Assembly: GCA_900556765.1 (NCBI GenBank)
Contig: USQH01000003.1
Coordinates: 1 to 30,617, forward strand
From: an uncultured Oscillospiraceae bacterium
Lineage (GTDB): Bacteria; Bacillota; Clostridia; Oscillospirales; Acutalibacteraceae
Length of the DNA: 30,617 bases
Reading direction: 5' to 3'
Made by a program: the position numbers and the translations under genes. Positions within the stretch are counted from its first letter, which is position 1. Each line of letters begins with the position of its first letter. The notes beneath the pieces are model-generated. The model was given only the letters and a program-made list of their open reading frames with translations, searched no databases and was not told the DNA's origin. Positions 15,269 to 23,852 of this stretch are shown piece by piece.

Positions 15269-15313
15269 AATAAAACGTCAAAAGCGAAAAAATAACAGAA
15301 AAAGGGCGATACA

Positions 15314-16480
15314 ATGGATTTTTTCAAGCGTTGTTGGGTCGAAATAGACCTTGATAAAATTGAGCACAACTACCGCTTGATACGCAAACTGATAGGCGAC
15401 AAAAAAATGATCTCGGTTGTAAAAGCCGATGCCTACGGTCACGGCGTTGAGTTCGTGGCAAACAAACTTGATTCTATCGGCTCCGATATGTTTGCCGTCT
15501 CCAATATGGAGGAGGCGCAGCAGCTTTGGCGCGGCGATATCGAAAAGCCGACCCTGATACTCGGCTACACTCCGCCCGAATACGCGGAAAAGCTCGCCGA
15601 ACTGAAAATTCGTCAGGCGGTATTTTCAGCCGATTATGCAAAAGCGCTCAGCGATGCCGCGGTAAAATGCGGCAAGCAGGTATATGTACATATTAAACTC
15701 GACACAGGCATGCACCGTATAGGTTTTGACAGCTACACCGACGAAGGCGTTGCCGAAGCCATTGCCGCCTGCCGCCTGCCGGGACTTATACCGGAGGGCG
15801 TTTTTACCCATTTTGCCGCCGCCGACCGTGACGGAGACTCCGACGGCAGCTATACGCGCGCTCAATACGACCGTTTCGTTACCGCGATTGATAAGATCGA
15901 GCAAAGCGGCATAAAATTTGAAATCAAGCACTGCTGCAACTCGGCGGCAATATTCACCCACAGCGAAATGCACCTCGACGGTGCGCGCCCCGGCATCATC
16001 ATGTACGGTCTTATGCCGTCGGATATGCTGGAAAACCCCGGCTTCGAGCCTGTAATGTCGTTTAAGAGCGTCATTTCAATGATAAAGCGGCTGCCTGCCG
16101 GAATGGATATCAGCTACGGCCGTACATTTACTACACCACGCGACATGACGGTCGCGACGGTAACGGTCGGATACGCAGACGGCTATCAGCGAAAGCTCGC
16201 AGAGGACGGCTACGTCCTGCTGCACGGCAAGCGTGCAAAAATAATCGGCCGTATCTGTATGGATCAAATGATGATTGACGTGACCGATATTCCGCAAGCC
16301 GCCGTCGGTGACACAGTCACCCTGTTCGGCCGCGACGGCGACGAGGAAATAACGGTCGACAGCATAGCCGCGCGGCTCGGAACAATCAATTACGAGCTGG
16401 TGTGCATTATCGGCAAACGCGTCACCCGCGTGTTCAAGAGCGGCTCAGACGTGGTTGCGGTTCGCAGCCTGATAGGATAA
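15314..16480 (+). CDS. alr: Alanine racemase
   Basis: The 388-residue PLP enzyme interconverts L- and D-alanine to supply D-Ala for peptidoglycan. The PLP lysine is Lys37 in VVKADAYGHG. The second catalytic base is Tyr268 in DISYGRTF, and GYADGY (286-291) and the substrate loop CMDQM are present in the C-terminal beta domain. Length is normal. The ATG at 15314 has AAAAAGGGCG upstream. The gene starts a co-directional run with lacZ 51 bases downstream; no terminator is seen between them, so they may be cotranscribed, although they share no pathway. A short inverted repeat over the promoter suggests dedicated regulation. Confidence 0.97.
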   Translation: MDFFKRCWVEIDLDKIEHNYRLIRKLIGDKKMISVVKADAYGHGVEFVANKLDSIGSDMFAVSNMEEAQQLWRGDIEKPTLILGYTPPEYAEKLAELKIRQAVFSADYAKALSDAAVKCGKQVYVHIKLDTGMHRIGFDSYTDEGVAEAIAACRLPGLIPEGVFTHFAAADRDGDSDGSYTRAQYDRFVTAIDKIEQSGIKFEIKHCCNSAAIFTHSEMHLDGARPGIIMYGLMPSDMLENPGFEPVMSFKSVISMIKRLPAGMDISYGRTFTTPRDMTVATVTVGYADGYQRKLAEDGYVLLHGKRAKIIGRICMDQMMIDVTDIPQAAVGDTVTLFGRDGDEEITVDSIAARLGTINYELVCIIGKRVTRVFKSGSDVVAVRSLIG

Positions 16481-16531
16481 AAGAATAAAATTCACGCCAA
16501 TAAATCCCCTACGAGGAGGAGTTTTTTAATA

Positions 16532-19500
16532 ATGAAAGTTACACACTACTACGAGGATCTGAAAACGCTGCATATAGGCACCGAAAAAACGCGTGCTTAT
16601 TACATTCCATTTTCCGATGCGCACGACATTTTTGACCGTCCGCGCGAGGAATCCGACCGATTCGGTCTGCTGAACGGAGAATGGGATTTTCATTACTACA
16701 AAAATATAGATGAGGTGCCGGAGGATATAGTCTCTCCCGACCGCGCTCTCGACAAATCGAGCGTTACCAAGGTTCCGTCGATGTGGCAGTTTGACGGTTA
16801 CGATCACGTTCAGTACGTCAACGTTCAGTACCCTTACCCCTGCGACCCTCCCTACATACCGAAGGATAACCCCGTAGGCGTTTACGCGCGCGACTTTTCC
16901 TGCCCCGCCGAATGGGACGGAATGGAAAAATACATTATTTTTGAGGGCGTAGACAGTTGCTTTTACCTCTATGTAAACGGACGTTTTGTCGGTTATTCGC
17001 AGGTTTCACACTGCACCAGTGAATTTAACATCACATCATTCTTAAAGCCCGGACGCAACCGCGTTACCGTTCTCAATCTCAAATGGTGCGAATCAAGCTA
17101 TCTTGAGGATCAGGATAAATTCAGATACTCGGGCATTTTCCGCGACGTTTATATGCTCGCCCGTCCCCGCGGTCACATCCGCGACTATGAAATACGCACC
17201 GAGCTTGCGCCCGACCATTCGTCAGCGCTGATAGTCATGGATTTCGAGGCGGCGCGTCCCGACGACATCGTCGTCACGCTGACCGATCCCGACGGCAAGG
17301 ACGCCGGCGAGGCAAAAACCGATAAAAACGGACACTGCGAGATCCGCATCAAGAATCCGATTCTGTGGAACGCCGAAAATCCCGAACGATACTTTGTGCT
17401 GATCGACGGCATGGGCGAATACATTGCCGATACGGTCGCCATCTGCCGCAGCGAGATCGCCGACGGCACCTTTAAATTTAACGGCAGAATGATAAAAATC
17501 AAGGGCGTAAACCGCCATGATTCCAACCCGTTCACCGGCTACGTCTGCTCAGTCGAGGACATGATGCGCGACCTGAAGCTGATGAAAGAGCATAATATCA
17601 ACACGATTCGCACATCACACTATCCCAACGACCCCAGATTTTTGCAGATGTGCGAAAAATACGGTTTCTATGTCATTGACGAGGCGGATATCGAGTGTCA
17701 CGGTATGCACGAGATCGACCTCAACAAGCTGGCTAACGACCCCGACTGGTACGACGCAATATTTGACCGCATCGACCGAATGATCGAGCGTGACAAAAAC
17801 CGCCACTGCATTATTGCGTGGTCGATGGGCAATGAATCCGGTTTCGGCGAGAATTTTTCAAAGGTCATTGCATATACAAAGGAGCGCGACGATTCCCGCT
17901 GGGTGCATTTTGAGCCGATGCTCGACGTTGACTCTCCCACGCGTCTGGTCACGCCCGACGCCAGCGTCTATTCCCGTATGTACACCTCGCCCGACTGGTG
18001 CAAGGAGTACTGCGAAAAAAGCGAGGATCCCCGTCCATTCTTCCTGTGTGAATACTGCCACGCCATGGGCAACGGCCCCGGCGATCTGAAAGACTACTGG
18101 GACGTCATTTACTCCCACGACCGCTTCATCGGCGCCTGCTGCTGGGAATGGTGTGACCACGCCTACTTTGCAGGCAACGACAAGGAAAGCGGCAAGCCTA
18201 TCTATCTCTACGGCGGCGACAACGGCGACACTGTCAACGACGGCTGTTTCTGCGTTGACGGACTGGTATTCCCCGACCGCCGTCCCCACACCGGTCTCAA
18301 GGAGCTGAAAGCCGCCCTTCAGCCGGTAAAGGTCGAAGCGGTCAACTTGACGACCGGCGACTTTATCATACATAACCTGTACGATTTCACCTTCCTCTCG
18401 CGGCTTGAAATGCACTATCAAATAACGCGCGACGGCAAGGTTGTCGAGGACAAATCACTCGGCGTTACCGCAATTCCGGCGCATAAGAGCGATAAACTGC
18501 ACATCGACTATTCGCTGCCGGCAGACGGCCGCTGCTTTATCACCATCTACTTCACCGCGCTGAGCATGAGCGGACTGGTCGACGAGGGTACCGAGCTTGC
18601 ATTTGCACAGTTCGAGCTGCCGACACAAAAAGCGCGCGTTAAGGCTATCATGCCGAGGCTTGCCGCCGAGGTTGTCGAAAAAGGCGATCTTGTCACTATC
18701 AAGGGCGACGGCTTCTGCCACGTTTACAACAAAAACACCGGCGCATTCGACGCCGTTTCCTACGGCGGCGGAAATCTGCTCAAAAAGCCGATGAAATTCG
18801 GCGTTTGGCGCGCGCCGACCGACAACGATATGTGGATCAAAAGAAACTGGTATTCCGCCAGAATGAACCTGATGACCGCATACACCTATTCAAACGACAT
18901 TGAACAGATCGACGGCACGGTACGCATACGCGTCAAATTCGGCATGGTCGCTCCGTCTAAGCGCGTCGATATTAAGGCCGACGCCGTGTGGACGGTAAAC
19001 CGTGCCGGCGAAATTGACCTTAAATGCGATGTTGACAACAAACACCCGCTTTACATTCCGCGTTTCGGTATCGAGACAGCAATGGACACCTCGTACGACG
19101 ATGTTCAGTACTTTGGCTACGGCCCGACCGAAAGCTACATCGACAAGCATCTCGCCTGCCGCATCGGCAGATACCACGCAAAGGTCGCCGACCTGTACAA
19201 CGACTACATTCGTCCGCAGGAAAACGGCAATCACCACGCCACTGAATGGGCGGCAGTACGCAATGCATCCGGCGAAGGTATCGTACTTTGCTCAGAGCAG
19301 CCGTTTGAGTTCCAGGCTCTGCCCTACACCGCCGAGGAAATGGAGGCGGCAGAACACAGTTACAAGCTGTATAAGCCCGCCGTGACCGCAGTCCGCTTTG
19401 ACTATCAGGTCAGCGGCATGGGTTCCCATTCCTGCGGCCCCGAGGTAAGCGAAAAATACCGCGTTCCGGCGCAGTTTACCATGCGTGTGAAAATACGCGG

Positions 19501-19588
19501 AATCCACGGCGGTCAAAAGCCTGTGGTAATCGCAAACACCGTCTATGACGGTGACAACGCCGAAGATTTCGGTCAGCTTACATTGTAA
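16532..19588 (+). CDS. lacZ: Beta-galactosidase (GH2, LacZ type)
   Basis: The 1018-residue protein has the full LacZ architecture. It has a sugar-binding jelly-roll N-terminal domain (GVYARDF, VDSCFYLYVNG, 117-151) and a first immunoglobulin-like domain. The GH2 barrel has NRHDSNPFTG (327-336) and RTSHYPNDPR (360-369). A C-terminal small-chain domain carries FGVWRAPTDND. Catalytic acid/base Glu435 is in SMGNESG and nucleophile Glu507 in LCEYCHAMGN. It hydrolyses terminal beta-galactosides such as lactose or host glycan ends in the cytoplasm; there is no signal peptide. The ATG at 16532 has AGGAGGAG upstream. Its stop overlaps the next start (TAATG), pointing to translational coupling with the TraX-like gene. 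No LacI/AraC regulator or permease is adjacent. Confidence 0.96.
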   Translation: MKVTHYYEDLKTLHIGTEKTRAYYIPFSDAHDIFDRPREESDRFGLLNGEWDFHYYKNIDEVPEDIVSPDRALDKSSVTKVPSMWQFDGYDHVQYVNVQYPYPCDPPYIPKDNPVGVYARDFSCPAEWDGMEKYIIFEGVDSCFYLYVNGRFVGYSQVSHCTSEFNITSFLKPGRNRVTVLNLKWCESSYLEDQDKFRYSGIFRDVYMLARPRGHIRDYEIRTELAPDHSSALIVMDFEAARPDDIVVTLTDPDGKDAGEAKTDKNGHCEIRIKNPILWNAENPERYFVLIDGMGEYIADTVAICRSEIADGTFKFNGRMIKIKGVNRHDSNPFTGYVCSVEDMMRDLKLMKEHNINTIRTSHYPNDPRFLQMCEKYGFYVIDEADIECHGMHEIDLNKLANDPDWYDAIFDRIDRMIERDKNRHCIIAWSMGNESGFGENFSKVIAYTKERDDSRWVHFEPMLDVDSPTRLVTPDASVYSRMYTSPDWCKEYCEKSEDPRPFFLCEYCHAMGNGPGDLKDYWDVIYSHDRFIGACCWEWCDHAYFAGNDKESGKPIYLYGGDNGDTVNDGCFCVDGLVFPDRRPHTGLKELKAALQPVKVEAVNLTTGDFIIHNLYDFTFLSRLEMHYQITRDGKVVEDKSLGVTAIPAHKSDKLHIDYSLPADGRCFITIYFTALSMSGLVDEGTELAFAQFELPTQKARVKAIMPRLAAEVVEKGDLVTIKGDGFCHVYNKNTGAFDAVSYGGGNLLKKPMKFGVWRAPTDNDMWIKRNWYSARMNLMTAYTYSNDIEQIDGTVRIRVKFGMVAPSKRVDIKADAVWTVNRAGEIDLKCDVDNKHPLYIPRFGIETAMDTSYDDVQYFGYGPTESYIDKHLACRIGRYHAKVADLYNDYIRPQENGNHHATEWAAVRNASGEGIVLCSEQPFEFQALPYTAEEMEAAEHSYKLYKPAVTAVRFDYQVSGMGSHSCGPEVSEKYRVPAQFTMRVKIRGIHGGQKPVVIANTVYDGDNAEDFGQLTL

Positions 19589-20358
19589 TGAACGCGCTGA
19601 TTTTAAAAGTGATTGCCTGCGCCGCCATGTTGATTGATCACATCGGCTACGCATGGCATATCACGCCGTTCAGATATATCGGGCGCATCGCTTTTCCGAT
19701 ATTCGCCTTTCTGATCGTCAACGGTTACCGCCACACTCACGATCTGAAGCGGTATATGCTGCGTTTGGCGCTGTTTGCAGTATTGTCGGAGGTTCCATAC
19801 GATCTGCTGTTTTACGGCTCGGCTTTTAATACTCAACATCAAAATGTGTTTATAACGCTTTTGCTCGGCCTTTGCTGTATCGCTATGATGGACGCGGTGA
19901 AAAGCCGGCACGTTTTGCTGACTCTGCTGCCCGTCGCTGCCTGCTGCGCCGCGGCAATGGTGCTTAACTGCGATTACGGCTACATCGGCGTGCTGACGGT
20001 TATTGCATTTCACATTTTTAAAGGTAACGATATTCGCTCGCGCCTGTGTCTGACCGCGGCGATCGCACTGCTGACCGGCTGGCAAGCCATAAGCTATTAC
20101 GCTGCAAACGCCGTATTGAGCAGTTTCGGCATCAATCTGCGTGCATATGTCTTTACGCGTCCGTTTTTCTTCAAATCACCCGGTTATATGCAGTTACCGC
20201 GCGTGCTCGGGCTGATCCCGATATTCCTGTACAACGGAAAAAAAGGCGCTGAGCCTAAATCAAAAGCGGCTAAAAAAGCTTTGCAGCTCGGTTTTTACAT
20301 TTTTTATCCCGCGCACATTTTGATATTGTACATTTTAAAGCACTTTGTTTTTAAATAA
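19588..20358 (+). CDS. TraX family membrane protein
   Basis: The 256-residue integral membrane protein has about eight hydrophobic segments. It begins LKVIACAAMLIDHIGYA with GRIAFPIFAFLIVNGYRHT near 32-50, which is the TraX family pattern; EVPYDLLFYG (68-77) is also characteristic. The founding TraX acetylates F-pilin, but chromosomal Firmicute members stand alone and their acceptor is unknown; an acyl transfer to a surface polymer is a reasonable guess. The ATG at 19588 shares its A with the lacZ stop (TAATG), so the gene is probably translated by re-initiation and needs no separate ribosome binding site. No other conjugation genes are in the window. Confidence 0.88.
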   Translation: MNALILKVIACAAMLIDHIGYAWHITPFRYIGRIAFPIFAFLIVNGYRHTHDLKRYMLRLALFAVLSEVPYDLLFYGSAFNTQHQNVFITLLLGLCCIAMMDAVKSRHVLLTLLPVAACCAAAMVLNCDYGYIGVLTVIAFHIFKGNDIRSRLCLTAAIALLTGWQAISYYAANAVLSSFGINLRAYVFTRPFFFKSPGYMQLPRVLGLIPIFLYNGKKGAEPKSKAAKKALQLGFYIFYPAHILILYILKHFVFK

Positions 20359-20411
20359 TTGCTTGCAATTGCTCATTCACCGTATAAAAGCGGTGGGAAA
20401 GGACAAAAATA

Positions 20412-20969
20412 ATGGCTAAAAAGCGCGTCATGCTCATAGGCGACTCAATTCGCCTGCTTTATCAGGACCGTGTTGCCGAACTGCTCGGCGACGGTTACGA
20501 GGTCGTTTGGCCGAGCGAAAACGGTCGATTCTGCAAGTACATGCTTAACGAGCTTGGCCGCTGGTTTGAGGCTTGCGGTGAACCGGATATTATTCACTGG
20601 AACGTAGGACTTTGGGATACCTCCGTGGTTTGCAAGGAGGACGGCGCGTTTACGCCCATTCCCGAATTTCTTAAATATGTTGATTTCATCCTCAGGGAGC
20701 TGCGCAAAAAGACCGACAAGGTCATTTTTGCGACTATTACCCCCGTCAAAGAAGGATCGCCCAATCAAAAGGTTGAGTATATTGAGGAATACAACCGTCA
20801 GCTAATCCGCTTTATGAGACAGAACGATTGCCCGATAAATGACCTTTTTGCACTGGTAAATCCTGAAAAAGAACGGCTGATCGGTCCCGACTGCATTCAC
20901 ATCTCACCGGAAGGTGTTGAGGTGTGCGCGCACGCCGTTGCCGACGCAATTAAAGAAATTGATAAGTGA
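20412..20969 (+). CDS. SGNH/GDSL-type hydrolase
   Basis: The 185-residue protein has the SGNH blocks: GDSI with Ser12 (block I), HWNVGLWD with Asn64 (block III) and DCIHIS with Asp160 and His163 (block V). Gly of block II is probably in the ENGRF region. The family comprises esterases and lipases, many deacetylating sugars; with lacZ and the TraX-like gene immediately upstream, a carbohydrate esterase role is plausible but not shown. There is no signal peptide, so action is cytosolic. The ATG at 20412 follows GGGAAAGGA. Gap to the TraX-like gene is 53 bases and the next small gene starts 11 bases after its stop, so one operon is likely. Confidence 0.85.
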   Translation: MAKKRVMLIGDSIRLLYQDRVAELLGDGYEVVWPSENGRFCKYMLNELGRWFEACGEPDIIHWNVGLWDTSVVCKEDGAFTPIPEFLKYVDFILRELRKKTDKVIFATITPVKEGSPNQKVEYIEEYNRQLIRFMRQNDCPINDLFALVNPEKERLIGPDCIHISPEGVEVCAHAVADAIKEIDK

Positions 20970-20980
20970 GGTTTAAAGCT

Positions 20981-21268
20981 ATGGAAAATGAAATCAAAAA
21001 CGATTTGACATCCACTCAGCAGGAAATCGCTTCCGTGAACGATACCGAGAACATTGTCGAAAACATAGTTGAAAGCGTCGCCAAAGACACCTCTGCTCCG
21101 CGTGAACGTATAGACGCGCTAACGATATTTATGCTCGCAGTCGTCATCGGATTTTTACTGGGAATTTGCGTCGGCTTTGCCGCAAACAACTGGCTCCTTT
21201 TTGCAATATGCGGCATTTTGATCGGATCGCTGTCAGGCCTGCTTTTAATTTCTCTGCGGCGCAAATGA
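20981..21268 (+). CDS. Small two-helix membrane protein
   Basis: I do not recognise this 95-residue protein. Residues 1-45 are polar and acidic (EIASVNDTENIVENIVES), followed by two hydrophobic segments near 46-68 and 70-90 rich in small residues (IGFLLGICVGFAANN), ending in a basic RRK. The ATG at 20981 has TGAGG about 9 bases upstream and lies 11 bases after the SGNH hydrolase stop, so the two are likely cotranscribed. A GTG overlapping that stop (20966) is an alternative start. Its role is unknown; a small membrane anchor or envelope factor would fit. Confidence 0.7.
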   Translation: MENEIKNDLTSTQQEIASVNDTENIVENIVESVAKDTSAPRERIDALTIFMLAVVIGFLLGICVGFAANNWLLFAICGILIGSLSGLLLISLRRK

Positions 21269-21374
21269 TTTGGCGATTTTATAGACAGTTTGTTTTCAAA
21301 ACGCTGTAATTTCCGCAACATTTCTATAATACAATATATATATATTGTAAATGACATTATCGGAGGTGAGGCGA

Positions 21375-21632
21375 ATGGGTATCGCTCTGTTTATCATCGG
21401 CGTGCTGCTGGCGGCTGCGGCTGTACTGCTGTGCATCGCGTTTTATAAGTGGATACAGCCCGACTGGTGCGCTCAGCATTTCATGCGCGAAAAGTATGAA
21501 ACGTCAAAAAGCCAAAAGGAACGCGCCGAGATCGCCCGCGAAACACGACAGGTATTCGTCTGGTTGGCAAGCTCCGCGCTTTTCTTCGTAGGACTGTTAC
21601 TGATCGTTATCGGTCTGATCCTCATATTTTAA
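21375..21632 (+). CDS. Small two-helix membrane protein
   Basis: I do not recognise this 85-residue protein. Two hydrophobic segments (about 3-24 and 62-84) flank a charged central segment (REKYETSKSQKERAEIARET) that could form a cytoplasmic helix. The start at ATG 21375 is supported by a strong CGGAGGTGAG just upstream; an in-frame ATG at 21351 would place that site inside the gene. TATAAT at 21325-21330 gives a -10 without a clear -35. A strong terminator at 21650-21679 ends the unit. Function unknown. Confidence 0.7.
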   Translation: MGIALFIIGVLLAAAAVLLCIAFYKWIQPDWCAQHFMREKYETSKSQKERAEIARETRQVFVWLASSALFFVGLLLIVIGLILIF

Positions 21633-21649
21633 TACTGTCATATTTATCG

Positions 21650-21679
21650 ATCCGTCCCTATCGGGGGACGGATTTTTTT
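21650..21679 (+). terminator. Terminator ending the lacZ-to-small-protein run
   Basis: ATCCGTCCC (21650-21658) pairs with GGGACGGAT (21665-21673) around a 6-base loop, followed by seven T residues (21673-21679). Confidence 0.9.
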
Positions 21680-22336
21680 ATATATTTTACTATATATAAT
21701 GTAAGAGAGCCTAAAAAAGTCTTATTTTTATGTGTGAATCTTCCCCGAACATTGTAAAATATGTGTGCACAACACAGTAAAAAATTGTTGTAAAGCGCAG
21801 TGATTTTTTCAACGCCGTTAAGCATATTTGCGTGTTCATATATAGATCGTGTTCATACGTAAAATTGAATTTTATATTATTTCAAATTAACTTATACAGT
21901 GTTCGTTTCAGCGCAAAAAGCGGCGTTTAAAACGTAAAAAACTGCCGAATTTGGCTTAAAAGTGGAGTAAAACCACTATTTGATAGGAAAAAAATTCAAA
22001 AAAATACACGAAAATTATGCCAATTATAATTCTAAAACAGAATTATAATTGCATTTTTTATTTTTTAAACTATGTAAATTTAAAAATCGGTGTAAATAAT
22101 CGTGCAATTTGTGTTCATAAAAAATTGAATAACATCTGAAAAAGCCGTTGATATCAGGCTTTTACAGACCTTTTGCAGCACTTTTAATTTTTTTCGGAGG
22201 GTTGCACAAATCTTTTTTGCAAAAATCTTTTATTACGACATATTACAAAGGTTACAAACCTGTAACAACTCATTTTTAATTTCTATTTTAGAATTATGTT
22301 TGGTGAAATTGCACAAAGCAAATGGCAAAAAACAGG
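21680..22336. other. AT-rich 650-base intergenic region with repeats and hairpins
   Basis: No protein gene is seen. The region holds three copies of GTGTTCATA (21832-21840, 21849-21857, 22111-22119), the last two both followed by an AAAATTGAAT segment. It also holds hairpins GCCGAA/TTTGGC near 21942 and AGTGG/CCACT near 21961, and a palindrome GTTACA-aacc-TGTAAC (22251-22266). A 13-bp hairpin with a T-rich tail lies at 22021. It may be a large control region for the downstream cell-wall gene, or hold an unannotated small RNA. Confidence 0.5.
22021..22066 (+). terminator. AT-rich terminator-like hairpin without an upstream gene
   Basis: A perfect 13-bp stem (22021-22033 with 22039-22051), 5-base loop and a tail of two TTTTTT blocks look like an intrinsic terminator on the plus strand. 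There is no protein gene in the 340 bases before it, so it may end a small RNA. Confidence 0.55.
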
Positions 22337-22365
22337 TTGACATTGTGAATCGGATTGAATATAAT
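22337..22365 (+). promoter_or_regulatory. Consensus promoter of the G5/3D protein gene
   Basis: TTGACA (22337-22342), exactly 17 bases, then TATAAT (22360-22365): a perfect consensus vegetative promoter. The transcript would start near 22372, giving a leader of about 118 bases. Confidence 0.85.
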
Positions 22366-22371
22366 GCCGCT

Positions 22372-22489
22372 CAGGCAACTAAAATAGGAGCAAGGGAACA
22401 AATTCCCGCCGCTTCCGGAACATTACAGAATAATTACAAATTAACCGCGTAAGCAAACTTCCGACGCGGGGAAATGAGGATTTATTACA
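22372..22489 (+). promoter_or_regulatory. Structured 5' leader of the G5/3D gene, class unassigned
   Basis: The leader contains GGAGC pairing with GCTTCC around an inner GGGAA-CAAA-TTCCC hairpin (about 22388-22421), then TTAACCGCGTAAGC and a CCGCG/CGCGG helix (22445-22471) just before the ribosome binding site. GGAGC..GGGAAC and TAACC.CGTAAGC resemble parts of the ydaO (c-di-AMP) riboswitch that often precedes cell-wall genes, but its GGGGTGAAT core is absent. The last helix could mask or free the start region. Confidence 0.4.
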
Positions 22490-23653
22490 ATGAAACAGTT
22501 GTTTAAGCACACACCCGTCATCGTGCGTCAGAGCATTGCGATCATGCTCAGCCTGACGATATTTATTTCGGCTCTGACCGCCGGAATGAGCGGACTTGTC
22601 AATCGCGTAAAGATTATTGACAGCTCGCTCATGCAGGTCATCTACACTCTGACCTCCAGCCCGTCACGCATTCTTTCGTACGCAGGAATTAAGCTCGACA
22701 GCGACGACACCTACTCCATGAATTGGATCACCCCCCGCGAGGGCGAGATCATTCTTAAGCGTGCGCTTGACGCCACCGTCATCTACGGCGACAAAGTCGT
22801 CAATGTAAGCCTGCCTGACGCCACTGTCGGCGACGCGGTCAAAAAAGCCGGTATTAAGCTGACTGACGACATGGTTCTCAACTGCTCGGTCAATGACAAG
22901 ATCACCGATGGAATGGCTATTGAAATTTACGACATAATAACCACCACGGTCACAGAGGATGTTACCATTCCCTACGAAACAATAGTCACCAAGTCCTCCT
23001 CCGTCGAAAACGGAACCGTCAAATGCACCGTCAAGGGCAAAGACGGACTTAAGCGCATCACCTATAATCAGGTGGAGATAAATGGCGAGATCGTATCAAA
23101 GACCGTAGTTAACGAAGAAATCATTACCGAGCCGGTCACCTGCAAGACGGTTGTCGGCACAAAGACTGCCGCCAAGCCCAAAAACACCTCCAAGCCGTCT
23201 CAAAGCACCGATTCATCTTCATCCTCTTCGTCATCTACAGAACAGAAACCTGCCGGCGACGGCTCTACCGTTTACTACACATCTGCCGGTTACAAATATA
23301 TCTCCACTCTCAAGCCGTCTAACGACTTTGAGCTGGACGAAAACGGCGTTCCGGTCCACTACAAAAAACTGATAACAGGTAAAGCCACCGCATACACCTA
23401 CACCGGCAACCCCACCGCTACCGGTAAAAAAACACGTCCAGGATACATCGCCGTTAACCCCAAGCAGATCCCCTACGGCACTAAAATGTTCATCCGTTCA
23501 TCCGACGGCAAGTACATTTACGGATATGCGTCGGCTGAGGACACAGGCGGCTTCGCAAAAGGCAACAGAATCATTGCCGACCTCTTCTTTACCACAGAAA
23601 AAGCCTGCAACAAATTCGGCGTGCGCAATATCGAGATATACATTCTCGGCTGA
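22490..23653 (+). CDS. G5 and 3D domain cell-wall protein (YabE/Rpf-like)
   Basis: The 387-residue exported protein has a membrane anchor or signal at about residues 13-36 and a ubiquitin-like DUF348 segment (about 95-145, VSLPDATVGDAVKKAGI). A G5 domain follows (about 150-225), then a Ser-rich linker (S242-S249), and a C-terminal 3D domain (about 295-386). The 3D domain shows GKATAYTYTGN, GYIAVNPKQIPYGT and AEDTGGFAKGNRIIADLF with conserved Asp351 and Asp364. Related proteins (YabE, stationary-phase secreted Yuc/Rpf types) cleave peptidoglycan, so growth-phase wall remodelling outside the cell is likely. The ATG at 22490 has GAGGA 7-11 bases before it. It is a single-gene unit with consensus promoter, structured leader and strong terminator. 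Confidence 0.93.
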   Translation: MKQLFKHTPVIVRQSIAIMLSLTIFISALTAGMSGLVNRVKIIDSSLMQVIYTLTSSPSRILSYAGIKLDSDDTYSMNWITPREGEIILKRALDATVIYGDKVVNVSLPDATVGDAVKKAGIKLTDDMVLNCSVNDKITDGMAIEIYDIITTTVTEDVTIPYETIVTKSSSVENGTVKCTVKGKDGLKRITYNQVEINGEIVSKTVVNEEIITEPVTCKTVVGTKTAAKPKNTSKPSQSTDSSSSSSSSTEQKPAGDGSTVYYTSAGYKYISTLKPSNDFELDENGVPVHYKKLITGKATAYTYTGNPTATGKKTRPGYIAVNPKQIPYGTKMFIRSSDGKYIYGYASAEDTGGFAKGNRIIADLFFTTEKACNKFGVRNIEIYILG

Positions 23654-23674
23654 TAAGTCAACCAAACAGTTGTC

Positions 23675-23713
23675 AACGGCGCTGTTCGAGCAAATCGAAC
23701 GGCGTCGTTTTTT
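23675..23713 (+). terminator. Terminator after the G5/3D gene
   Basis: A 15-bp stem with two G-T wobbles (23675-23689 with 23695-23709) and a 5-base loop is followed by T residues to 23713. Confidence 0.88.
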
Positions 23714-23770
23714 ACTTTGTGACGGTCGATTGAATACAGCCGCAACGGCGGCTCACGGGCGTATTTTTTC

Positions 23771-23799
23771 TTTACTTTAGCAGTAGGTTCATTTATAAT
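23771..23799 (+). promoter_or_regulatory. Promoter for the GH31 gene
   Basis: TTTACT (23771-23776), 17 bases, then TATAAT (23794-23799), about 54 bases before the GTG start. Confidence 0.55.
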
Positions 23800-23852
23800 A
23801 GTCATGCACTATTGTAAAATAATCGGTTTTAACCTTTCGGAGGCGGATATTT

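Noticed and set aside
22251..22266. WalR-type site at the GTTACA/TGTAAC palindrome
   Set aside because: The half-sites are inverted or spaced by the wrong distance compared with the WalR direct repeat.
22372..22489. Canonical ydaO (c-di-AMP) riboswitch
   Set aside because: Partial boundary motifs are present but the conserved GGGGTGAAT core is absent, so I left the class unassigned.
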